Shown: positions 1 to 5,668 of the stretch, piece by piece
How the letters are laid out: each line of letters opens with the position of its first letter
Numbering within the stretch: the first letter of the stretch is position 1
NCBI GenBank assembly: GCA_937925385.1
Contig: CALEWN010000234.1
Location: 1 to 11,229, forward strand
Length of the DNA: 11,229 bases
Direction of reading: 5' to 3'
Source: an uncultured Senegalimassilia sp.
Lineage (GTDB): Bacteria > Actinomycetota > Coriobacteriia > Coriobacteriales > Eggerthellaceae
Position numbers and translations under genes: made by a program
Notes under the pieces: model-generated
Told to the model about the DNA's origin: nothing
What the model saw: the letters and a program-made list of their open reading frames with translations, nothing else
Databases searched by the model: none

Positions 1-4
1 TACG

Positions 5-10
5 TATAAT
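5..10 (+). promoter_or_regulatory. Possible -10 box upstream of the LysR gene
   Basis: A perfect TATAAT lies 88 bp before the LysR start codon. Its -35 partner would lie before the window, so the promoter cannot be completed. If used, it gives an untranslated leader of about 80 nt. That leader holds a small inverted repeat at 33-46 (CCATG, 4-nt gap, CATGG), which could be a regulator site but is short. Confidence 0.35.
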
Positions 11-98
11 CAGTAAAGAGGAGCTGCTTAGACCATGTAGGCATGGGGTGGAGGACCTCATGGGGGCGTAGGCTGTTCGCAAGGAACGGAGTATACCG

Positions 99-1025
99 AT
101 GAACCTGTCTCAGCTGTACTATTTTTCAAAGCTTTCGGAGCTGGAGCATTTCTCCAAAGCTGCCAAGGAGCTTTATATCACCCAGCCCTCGTTGTCTCAT
201 GCCATTAAGTCGCTTGAGACCGAGCTTGGGGTGCAGCTCTTCGAGCGCGAGGGCCGCCGTATGCGCCTTACGCCGTTCGGCAAAGAATTCGCCACGTACG
301 TCAAGCGCGGGCTTCGCGAGATCGACAAGGGCGTCGAGCGTGCGCAGGAGTTCAACGGCAAGCTTGGCGGCACGGTCAATATCGGCGCGGTGCTCACTGT
401 GCAGGGCGACTATCTTCCGCCGCTGTTCCATGACTTTTCCGAAAACTATGGCAAAGAAGTCAAGCTCAACATGTTTCAGGGCTTCAGCATTCCGCTTGTC
501 GAGGGCTTGGAGAACGACAAATACGATGTGGTGTTCGCTGCGGCAAGAGAGCAGAAACCGAACCTTTGCTATGTGCGCGCTGTCTCTCATGAGCTGGTGT
601 TGGTGGTTAACAAGGACAATCCGCTTGCGCAACGCGAATCCATCAGCATCTCCGAGCTTTCCGGCTATGACCTTCATACGTATCGTTTAGGCACGCCTAT
701 CGGCGAAGAGGTTAACGATTTGCTGGCTGAATACGGCCTTTCGGCGAAGCATGACTGCGAGGACGAGGTTTCCTTAGGCGGCATCGTTTCCGCCAGGCCC
801 GACGAAATGGCGTTGGCCACGCTTGCCATCGGCCTGAAAGCGTTCGGCCATCTTCGCTTCCTTCGCATAAAAGAGGTGCCGCGGGATTTCCATCCGATCT
901 ATCTCATTTACAAGCGGGATGCGTATCGCAGCTGCGCTGCCGAACGTTTCATCCAATTCACGCAGGACTGGGTGGCTCCCAAGGATGCGATTCCCAGCAT
1001 CGAGAACTTGGAAGCCGGTGCTTGA
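99..1025 (+). CDS. LysR-family transcriptional regulator
   Basis: A 308-residue one-component regulator of normal LysR length. Residues 1-60 form the N-terminal winged helix-turn-helix: an opening LSQLYYF, then FSKAAKELYITQPSLSHAIK as the recognition helix region, then LGVQLFERE and LTPFG. Residues of roughly 90-295 form the periplasmic-binding-protein-like effector domain (GTVNIGAV at its start, with alternating strands and helices). No membrane segment is visible. The start is supported by GGAG at 88-91, seven bases before the ATG. LysR proteins usually bind a small ligand as tetramers and control a divergent or nearby gene; the likely divergent target lies left of the window, so the regulon cannot be named. 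It is monocistronic here, ending at a strong terminator. Family assignment is firm; the effector is unknown. Confidence 0.95.
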   Translation: MNLSQLYYFSKLSELEHFSKAAKELYITQPSLSHAIKSLETELGVQLFEREGRRMRLTPFGKEFATYVKRGLREIDKGVERAQEFNGKLGGTVNIGAVLTVQGDYLPPLFHDFSENYGKEVKLNMFQGFSIPLVEGLENDKYDVVFAAAREQKPNLCYVRAVSHELVLVVNKDNPLAQRESISISELSGYDLHTYRLGTPIGEEVNDLLAEYGLSAKHDCEDEVSLGGIVSARPDEMALATLAIGLKAFGHLRFLRIKEVPRDFHPIYLIYKRDAYRSCAAERFIQFTQDWVAPKDAIPSIENLEAGA

Positions 1026-1042
1026 TCAGGGCAAACCATATG

Positions 1043-1073
1043 AAAGGGCGTTCGCTAGGCGGACGCCCTTTTT
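1043..1073 (+). terminator. Intrinsic terminator after the LysR gene, probably bidirectional
   Basis: Eighteen bases after the LysR stop, a 13-bp stem (AAAGGGCGTTCGC paired with GCGGACGCCCTTT, one G-T wobble) closes on a three-base TAG loop and runs into TTTTT. The minus-strand reading has the same stem followed by TTTC, so it may also stop transcripts of the convergent LuxR-type gene. Confidence 0.88.
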
Positions 1074-1432
1074 CGTGCCGATAGCACTTGGGGAGCTGTT
1101 GCGTGCGGATTTGCTCTTGCGGTTTGATCTCGCCAAAGGGCAGCGGTTTGAGCTTGTCGTTTTCGTCGGAGGCATGAGCCGCTTCCGTACGTAAATCGCC
1201 TTTCGCTTTGCAAGTCGTGTTCACGGCAAACGAAGCGGAGGGCGGCAGGCGCCGCAGGGACGGCGATGACCTGGCGATCGGCATAGACCCGTCGGCCTTC
1301 TCCGAGCGACGATCGGCTGCGGCCCTTGGAGCTTCGCCGCCGATCGCGGTCATCGCGGCGGCATGTGCGCTGATTGCATGTCGGCCTCGATTCCCCAACT
1401 TGGATTTCTGCTTGCGCGGTCGGTTCGTGCCG
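1074..1432. other. 359-bp convergent intergenic region with no recognised gene
   Basis: This stretch separates the ends of the LysR gene (plus) and the LuxR-type gene (minus). No RNA gene, repeat or second terminator is seen. A 146-codon minus-strand reading frame (1398 to 958) is open across it, but it has no convincing ribosome-binding site, runs through the terminator stem into the LysR gene, and resembles no family I know. It is best treated as 3' untranslated sequence. Confidence 0.5.
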
Positions 1433-2893
1433 CTAGGCCTTATCGTCGTCGGAGCCCGTGCGGTTGATGTAGTCGATCAGCTCGGAGCGCTTGTGGATGC
1501 CCACCTTCTCGTAGACGTGGCGAATGTGGGTGTTCACCGTGTACGGGGAGATGACCAGCTTCTTTGCCACGTTATCCGTGGTGAAGCCGCGGGCGATGAG
1601 CATGACGATCTCGGTCTCGCGCGCCGACAACGAGAACTCGGCGGCCAGCTCCTTGATGCGGTGCTCTTGGCTGGATTCCGTTGCCGGGGGCGCCATGAGC
1701 TGGGTGATGTTGTACTCCTGGCGCACCAGCGGGATGATGACGGCGGCAAGGATGCACACGAATATCAGCGACGTGGGATCGGTTGCCACCTTGGCGAAGG
1801 CAGGGTTCGCCTCGTAGTACAGCGCGATGGCGTTACCCATGGCGATGCCCAGGCGGATGAACGCCCCGCTGAAGCCGAACGCGAAGCCGATGGGAACGTA
1901 ACCCTTCACTCCCAGCACGGCGAAGTACATGATCAGCAGCACCTCGAAGATGGACACGGCCGCCAGCACGATGAAGAGCGACGGGACGAAGAAACGCTCA
2001 CCCATCAAGAACAACGCGAACGACGCGATGGCCACGATGATAAGCCAGGGGAAGATGCGGTAGATGTTCAGGCGGTCGTTGGTCAGGCCGCAAATCACGC
2101 CGATGATGCACAGCAAGGTTGCGCCGCCGATGGAGCCGAACGTGAAGGCGTACTCGCCATACGGCAGGTTCTCCCAGGGGATGATGGCGACCAGGAAATA
2201 GCAGGCCACCGACGCGACGAACGTGGTGCCGCACACCACGATCATGGGCTTCAGGGCGCGGTTCGCGGTGCTTTTCGGCAGCAGCGTGGGGTAGGGCATG
2301 TCCTTGGCGATGGTGGCGCCGCGTGCGAACAGCAGGCCCGCCGCAAGCGGCATGAGCGAGATGAGCACCGAGGAGATGCCGGTGGGAAGGACGAAGCAGA
2401 TCAGCGAGCACACCAGCGTGACCAGGCCGACGGTGGTGCCGGTATAGGAAACGGAGAACGACGTCTTCGTGCGCGAGTACAGCTCGCCCCACATGACCCA
2501 TAGGATGGCGTTCGTGATGCCGACCACCGCGGCAAGCGCGAATGCGATAAGGTCGGTTGGGAATGAGAACGCGAACAAGGTGAGCGCAAGCGTCGATATG
2601 ACCGCTGCGGCGGTAGCGGTCCAGAGCATCCAGGGGATATTGCAAAGGCGGTGCTTCCTGCCTAGGGCAAAGGCGATGACGATGAACGAGACCGCGGCGG
2701 AGACGAGCGCGATCAGCCACGACTGCGTCACGCAATCATCGAGTAGCTGCGCTCCTACGAACGAGTCGTGCAGGAACCATAGGTTGTAATGCCATGCGAG
2801 CAGCAAGGCGAAGCCGACGAACCTGCGGGTCGGGTGGTCGGGCGAATTGATCTCCGATTCCACTTTCTCCGGAACAAGTTCCTTGATATTCAT
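1433..2893 (-). CDS. Membrane-anchored LuxR-family regulator (12 TM segments + LuxR HTH)
   Basis: A 486-residue protein with two parts. Residues of about 24-391 contain roughly twelve hydrophobic helices with short loops, giving an MFS-like or integral membrane sensor domain. After a polar linker near 392-418, residues of about 420-477 form a LuxR/GerE helix-turn-helix (LSARETEIVMLIARGF, then NVAKKLVISPYTVNTHIRHV, then KVGIHKRSEL). There is no receiver domain. The start is set by GAGGGGG nine bases before the ATG. This architecture is highly expanded in Eggerthellaceae and other Coriobacteriia; such proteins are thought to sense a ligand at the membrane and act on neighbouring genes, but for this one the ligand and target are unknown. 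No gene sits beside it in a shared operon. Family assignment is secure; the function of the membrane half is inference. Confidence 0.93.
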   Translation of the reverse strand: MNIKELVPEKVESEINSPDHPTRRFVGFALLLAWHYNLWFLHDSFVGAQLLDDCVTQSWLIALVSAAVSFIVIAFALGRKHRLCNIPWMLWTATAAAVISTLALTLFAFSFPTDLIAFALAAVVGITNAILWVMWGELYSRTKTSFSVSYTGTTVGLVTLVCSLICFVLPTGISSVLISLMPLAAGLLFARGATIAKDMPYPTLLPKSTANRALKPMIVVCGTTFVASVACYFLVAIIPWENLPYGEYAFTFGSIGGATLLCIIGVICGLTNDRLNIYRIFPWLIIVAIASFALFLMGERFFVPSLFIVLAAVSIFEVLLIMYFAVLGVKGYVPIGFAFGFSGAFIRLGIAMGNAIALYYEANPAFAKVATDPTSLIFVCILAAVIIPLVRQEYNITQLMAPPATESSQEHRIKELAAEFSLSARETEIVMLIARGFTTDNVAKKLVISPYTVNTHIRHVYEKVGIHKRSELIDYINRTGSDDDKA

Positions 2894-3176
2894 GTGCGTT
2901 AACCCCCTCTAGCGCATGTTGAATAGCTAGTGGACAACCCCTCATATTGTAATCGGACGGGTACGCGACCCGAAGCTTTGATTGTATCGTGTTCGCGTAA
3001 TATTTCGAGTATATTTCGGCAAAGTATGCTGATTCCTGATGGTTTTCCTGCGGTTGATGCTCCTTGAGTCGGGAGTATCCGGTCGAACCGGCTTGCTGCG
3101 GCGACGCCGTGGCCGCCAGTGGCTCCCGGCATCTCGTGTGGATTCAGTGCGGGCGAGCGCAAAAAGTCAATCAGCA
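2894..3176. other. Divergent intergenic region between the LuxR-type and MarR genes
   Basis: This AT-richer gap must hold the minus-strand promoter of the LuxR-type gene. TACAAT-like -10 candidates for that strand lie at 2981-2986 and 2946-2951, but neither has a good -35 partner. Between them is a 15-bp inverted repeat at 2958-2972 (CGGGT, 5-nt gap, ACCCG), about 65 bp upstream of the start codon and a plausible operator. No small gene or RNA is evident in the rest. Confidence 0.4.
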
Positions 3177-3189
3177 GACTATAATAGTC
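3177..3189 (+). promoter_or_regulatory. -10 box embedded in a 13-bp inverted repeat (candidate MarR operator)
   Basis: GACTAT-A-ATAGTC is a perfect inverted repeat around one central base, and it contains TATAAT at 3180-3185. The hexamer AGTCAA occurs at 3165-3170 and again at 3186-3191, 21 bp apart (two helical turns). A repressor bound here would block RNA polymerase directly, as MarR proteins often do at their own promoter. The MarR start is 34 bp downstream. No good -35 hexamer is seen at 16-18 bp. Confidence 0.5.
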
Positions 3190-3219
3190 AACAGGTAGAC
3201 CAATCCGAATGGAGGCAAG

Positions 3220-3654
3220 ATGCTGCCTGAGGAGTTCTCGAAGGAAATGTGGGAATGCTGGCGCGACGTTGCGGTCGCGTACAGCGCATTCGCTAAGAAC
3301 ATGGGCGTCGACACCAGCGAGCTGTACGTCGTCGATGCCCTGTGGGATGAGCCCGAAGGCTGTTCGCAACGGTCGATTTGCGAGCTGCGCGACATGGGCA
3401 AACAAACGGTCAGCGCTATCTGCAAGCGCCTTGCCGCGCGCGATGTCGTGGTCGGGCGGGCAAGTGAGGTCGACAAGCGCGAGCGGATCATGGCGCTTAC
3501 CAAGGAAGGGCGCGAGCAATGGCGCCTGCCGGTTGTGCGCATGCGCGAGCTTGAGCTGAAGGCCGCTGCCGCGATCAGCCCCGAGGAGGGCGAGCTGTTC
3601 GTCAAAGTGGTCAGGCTGTATGCGAAAACGTTCCAAGAAGGGGTACAGCAATGA
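3220..3654 (+). CDS. MarR-family transcriptional regulator of the SMR pair
   Basis: A 144-residue protein of typical MarR size. N-terminal helices lead into a winged helix at about 45-100: SQRSICELRDMGKQTVSAIC matches the helix-turn-helix, and RASEVDKRERIMALTKEGRE is the wing with the usual DxR-type turn followed by LTxEG. A C-terminal helix for dimerisation follows. GGAGG at 3211-3215 supports the start, though the 4-nt spacing is short. The stop overlaps the next gene's start (ATGA at 3651-3654), so it is translationally coupled to the first SMR subunit. Such a layout normally means an autoregulated repressor relieved by a drug or other exporter substrate; the inverted repeat on the -10 box fits that. 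The ligand is unknown. Confidence 0.9.
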   Translation: MLPEEFSKEMWECWRDVAVAYSAFAKNMGVDTSELYVVDALWDEPEGCSQRSICELRDMGKQTVSAICKRLAARDVVVGRASEVDKRERIMALTKEGREQWRLPVVRMRELELKAAAAISPEEGELFVKVVRLYAKTFQEGVQQ

Positions 3655-3971
3655 GCCCGTATGCGCTTCTGGGTTTGTCAGTGCTCTTCGAGGTGTTCGG
3701 CGACACGTGCATGAAGCTCTCCGACGGTTTCCGTCGTAAAGTTCCCATCCTCGGCATCGCGGTGGGCTATGCCGTGTCGTTTTACGCGCTTTCGCACGTG
3801 TTCGCGTCCTTGCCCTTGGGCTTGGCGTACGCGATTTGGACGAGCGCGGCGGTTGCGCTGACGGCTGTGGTCAGCCGTATCGTCTGGAAAGAGAAGTTCA
3901 ACGCGAAGAAGATCGCAGGCATCGCGCTCGTCATCTTCGGCGTGGCGTGTCTGCGATTGGGGGCGATGTAA
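3651..3971 (+). CDS. SMR-family exporter subunit 1
   Basis: A 106-residue protein with four hydrophobic segments, the standard size of the small multidrug resistance family (EmrE, EbrAB). The essential membrane carboxylate is E14 in helix 1, within FEVFGDTCMKLSDGF, which follows the multidrug (Qac-type) pattern. Y60 and W63 in AYAIW match substrate-site residues Y60 and W63 of EmrE. The helix 3 segment after AYAIW reads TSAAVAL, so the GxG motif that packs the dimer is missing here but present in its partner. The gene overlaps MarR by four bases and abuts the next gene, consistent with an obligate heterodimer with subunit 2. The expected role is proton-driven export of cationic compounds through the inner membrane; the actual substrate is not readable. 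Confidence 0.9.
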   Translation: MSPYALLGLSVLFEVFGDTCMKLSDGFRRKVPILGIAVGYAVSFYALSHVFASLPLGLAYAIWTSAAVALTAVVSRIVWKEKFNAKKIAGIALVIFGVACLRLGAM

Positions 3972-4349
3972 GTGAAGAGCGCGTCCATCGTGCAGCAGTC
4001 GTTCGCCTTCGTGTCCGAGGTGTTCGGCACCACGTTCATGAAGATGTCCGATGGCTTCACGCACCCGGTGTTCGGTCTGGCCACCGCCGTGTGCTACGTC
4101 ATCTCGTTCGTGCTGCTGACGCTTGCGCTCAAGCATTTGAGCCTGGGGATGGCCTACGGCATCTGGGGCGGCGTCGGCACCCTTTTGACCACGCTCGTCG
4201 GCATCGTGGTGTGGAACGACCCGTTCTCCGTTGTCGTCGGCATCGGGATGATAGCGGTGGTGGCGGGCATTGCCCTGCTCAGCAAAGGAACGCAAGAAGC
4301 CGAGGAAGCCGCCGCAGAAGCGGCCAAAGCGGCCGAAGCGACCTCCTAG
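3972..4349 (+). CDS. SMR-family exporter subunit 2, GTG start
   Basis: A 125-residue SMR protein starting at GTG immediately after the TAA of subunit 1. This start is required because the next in-frame ATG (4038) would remove E16, the essential helix 1 carboxylate in SEVFGTTFMKMSDGF. The ribosome-binding site is poor, so translation probably depends on coupling to subunit 1. Helix 3 has AYGIWGGVG, with the GxG packing motif lacking in subunit 1. The protein is longer than a usual SMR member (about 105-110) because of an Ala/Glu/Lys-rich cytoplasmic tail from about residue 107. With subunit 1 it resembles paired systems such as EbrAB, YkkCD and MdtIJ; the helix 1 motif favours the multidrug rather than the guanidinium class, but this is inference. 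Confidence 0.9.
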   Translation: MKSASIVQQSFAFVSEVFGTTFMKMSDGFTHPVFGLATAVCYVISFVLLTLALKHLSLGMAYGIWGGVGTLLTTLVGIVVWNDPFSVVVGIGMIAVVAGIALLSKGTQEAEEAAAEAAKAAEATS

Positions 4350-4363
4350 CCCTGACGCTTCGG
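4333..4363 (+). terminator. Weak hairpin over the end of SMR subunit 2
   Basis: CCGAAGCG (4333-4340) pairs perfectly with CGCTTCGG (4356-4363) around a 15-nt loop that includes the stop codon. No T-run follows, so it may protect the transcript end or be a poor terminator. Sequence from here to 4530 shows nothing else I can support. Confidence 0.25.
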
Positions 4364-4597
4364 AGACGTGCCGTTATGCGTCCGGAATGCGCTGTCGTGG
4401 CGACAAGGCGAAGAAAACCCGATGAGGAAAGCGAAAACACCCGGCAGGAGAAAGCCCGTGTGGACGAAGGATCGCTGCGTGAAAAGGCGCGGTGAGTTGC
4501 CATGCGGGGTTGTGACGCCCGGTTGTGGGAATAACGGCTCGTTGCCGAAACATCGTGTGCGGCCGCATATGCGCTAAGCTTCGCTCTAGCGAAATCC

Positions 4598-4630
4598 AAG
4601 GGGCAGGGGGCCTGGGCGACCCTGCCCCTT
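4598..4630 (+). terminator. 11-bp stem hairpin, leader of PAP2 copy 1 (terminator or leader element)
   Basis: AAGGGGCAGGG (4598-4608) pairs perfectly with CCCTGCCCCTT (4620-4630) around an 11-nt loop, followed by a T-containing stretch (ATCATGCTTTT). It could end SMR transcripts. A second stem (TCGGC/GCCGG, 4653-4669, 7-nt loop) stands just before the ribosome-binding site. Both stems recur in copy 2, so a structured 5' leader is an alternative reading. Confidence 0.6.
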
Positions 4631-4687
4631 ATCATGCTTTTGGTTTGCGATGTCGGCCCAGGTGGCCGGGCGAAGGAGTTGAACAGG

Positions 4688-4930
4688 GTGGGGATTGCGT
4701 CGGGTGCCGGCAAGGCCGCGCGGAGCCTTTCGCGCCACGTTAAGGAGAGCCGCACGCTGGTGGTGACGTCGGCGTGCGCCATCGTGCTGGCCATCGTGAT
4801 GGTCGGCATTAGCCGCATCTACCTGGGGGTCCATTACGCCAGCGACGTCCTGGGCGGCTTCTGCGTCTCAACCATCTGGCTGGTGCTCTACGCGAAGGTC
4901 ATAGCCCCGGCGTTGGGGCTGATCGAGTAG
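4688..4930 (+). pseudogene. PAP2 phosphatase remnant, in-frame internal deletion
   Basis: An 80-residue reading frame matching the complete PAP2 protein at 7976-8644 at both ends but lacking residues 35-176. Lost are the first two catalytic motifs (KxxxxxxRP and PSGH) and most membrane helices; what remains is the N-terminal helix joined to the third motif SRIYLGVHYASD and the last helix. Without the PSGH histidine it cannot be a working phosphatase. The start is inferred as GTG at 4688, nine bases after AAGGAG (4673-4678), the same site as in copy 2. The junction lies at a GCTGG shared by both deletion endpoints in the intact copy. The frame is still open and most differences after the junction are silent, so the deletion may be recent or the small membrane protein may be kept. 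Its last 32 bases overlap the TetR gene tail to tail. Confidence 0.8.
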
Positions 4931-5522
4931 GATGGCGATTGCTGCGGTTCTGCAGCCCCTCGATCCCCTGCGTCGTTATCGTGCCTGCCAGCATAGCCAT
5001 GCGCTCGGGGTCGGAGGGGCATCCTTTCGCGATCCAATTCTCCAGCAAGCCCAGCAAGCCCGCGCTGACGTATGACTGGAAGAACGGTTGTTGCGCCGGG
5101 TCTATTTCCCCATACGTGTATCCAATTGCTTTCTGAAGAGATTCGCCCATCAGTTTCGCCACGCGCTCCCTTGCCTTTGTAGGGACGTTTTTCGAGAAAA
5201 TGAAGCTCGCCTGTTCGCGATGCTCGGCGACGTAGGCGAACAGAAGCTGCAGAATGGGGAAGCCGTGGGGGTCGGGCTCGTCGGCCATGCAGCGCGAAAT
5301 GTCTTCCTCGAGCTCGGTCAGGGATCGATCGCAGATCTTCTCGGCAAGATCGTAGACGTCTCGGTAATGCAGGTAGAAGGTTCCGCGCGAGATGCAGCTG
5401 TCTTCGACGATCTGCGAGACCGTTATCTTTTGAAGCGGTAGCTGGGCGGCTTGTTTGAAGAAAGCTTGCTCTATGGCCGATCGCGTGCGTTGAGCCCGTT
5501 GGTTGTTCTTCACGTTCGCCAT
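4899..5522 (-). CDS. TetR/AcrR-family transcriptional regulator
   Basis: A 207-residue repressor of normal family length. The N-terminal helix-turn-helix is at about residues 8-58 (RTRSAIEQAFFKQAAQ, ITVSQIVEDSCISRGTFYLHY, then RDVYDLAEKI), followed by an all-helical ligand and dimer domain. I start it at the ATG complementary to 5520-5522 (MANVKNN), which has AAAGG six bases upstream; an upstream in-frame ATG at 5558 has no comparable site and would add 12 residues not typical of the family. It is divergent from the YhgE-like gene with a 146-bp shared region rich in inverted repeats, the classical arrangement for a repressor of its neighbour. Oddly, its last ten residues (PTRSAPTPGL) are encoded on the opposite strand of the PAP2 repeat, so the C-terminus may have been rewritten by the duplication. 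Confidence 0.9.
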   Translation of the reverse strand: MANVKNNQRAQRTRSAIEQAFFKQAAQLPLQKITVSQIVEDSCISRGTFYLHYRDVYDLAEKICDRSLTELEEDISRCMADEPDPHGFPILQLLFAYVAEHREQASFIFSKNVPTKARERVAKLMGESLQKAIGYTYGEIDPAQQPFFQSYVSAGLLGLLENWIAKGCPSDPERMAMLAGTITTQGIEGLQNRSNRHPTRSAPTPGL

Positions 5523-5555
5523 GCGAAACCTTTCGAAAAGTGAACAATAAACAGT

Positions 5556-5579
5556 CATCAGTCAATCATTTGACAGATG
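5556..5579. promoter_or_regulatory. 24-bp imperfect palindrome, candidate TetR operator
   Basis: The centre is GTCAA-TCAT-TTGAC (5561-5574). After one mismatched A on each side come CATC (5556-5559) and GATG (5576-5579), making the symmetry 24 bp long. It lies 34 bp upstream of the TetR start. Length and position suit a TetR-type dimer site; binding is inferred. Confidence 0.55.
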
Positions 5580-5594
5580 GCAATATATTGAGCA

Positions 5595-5638
5595 TTGCCT
5601 ACGCCTTGGACGCTTTTATATTGAAAACCGTCAATATA
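5595..5638 (+). promoter_or_regulatory. Candidate promoter and second operator of the YhgE-like gene
   Basis: TTGCCT (5595-5600) and TATATT (5617-5622) are spaced 16 bp and point toward the YhgE-like gene, whose start is 47 bp after the -10. The -10 forms the left arm of an 8-bp inverted repeat, TATATTGA-N6-TCAATATA (5617-5638). A 10-bp palindrome CAATATATTG lies upstream at 5581-5590, and nine of its ten bases recur at 5632-5641. The region is strongly AT-rich compared with its surroundings. Confidence 0.42.
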
Positions 5639-5668
5639 TTAACATGCGTACATCTAAAGGAGTTGGTA

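Larger units (their letters stand above)
4531..4930 (+). repeat. Direct repeat copy 1: structured leader + internally deleted PAP2 gene
   Basis: This segment aligns end to end with 7820-8644, apart from a 426-bp gap. Similarity starts at ATAACGG in both copies and stops exactly at the PAP2 stop codon, after which they diverge. By eye, the coding part is about 91-95% identical (5 differences in the first 103 bases, about 13 in the last 140), while the leader before the hairpin is much more diverged. The two copies flank the TetR/YhgE-like module in the same orientation. Confidence 0.85.

Noticed and set aside
1208..2503. Plus-strand 431-codon open frame antisense to the LuxR-type gene
   Set aside because: Its translation is rich in Arg, Asp, His and Gln without any recognisable domain, as expected from the reverse of a GC-rich membrane protein gene. 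The minus-strand frame has clear membrane helices and a LuxR domain.
4418..4445. Hammerhead ribozyme-like string (CCGATGAG followed by CGAAAA)
   Set aside because: The core needs CTGANGA; here the second core base is C, and stem II would have only one good pair. No matching stems I and III were found.
4368..4577. Small Arg/Lys-rich open frames after the SMR pair
   Set aside because: No ribosome site, no recognisable domain, and they run into the repeat leader; chance frames in GC-rich DNA.
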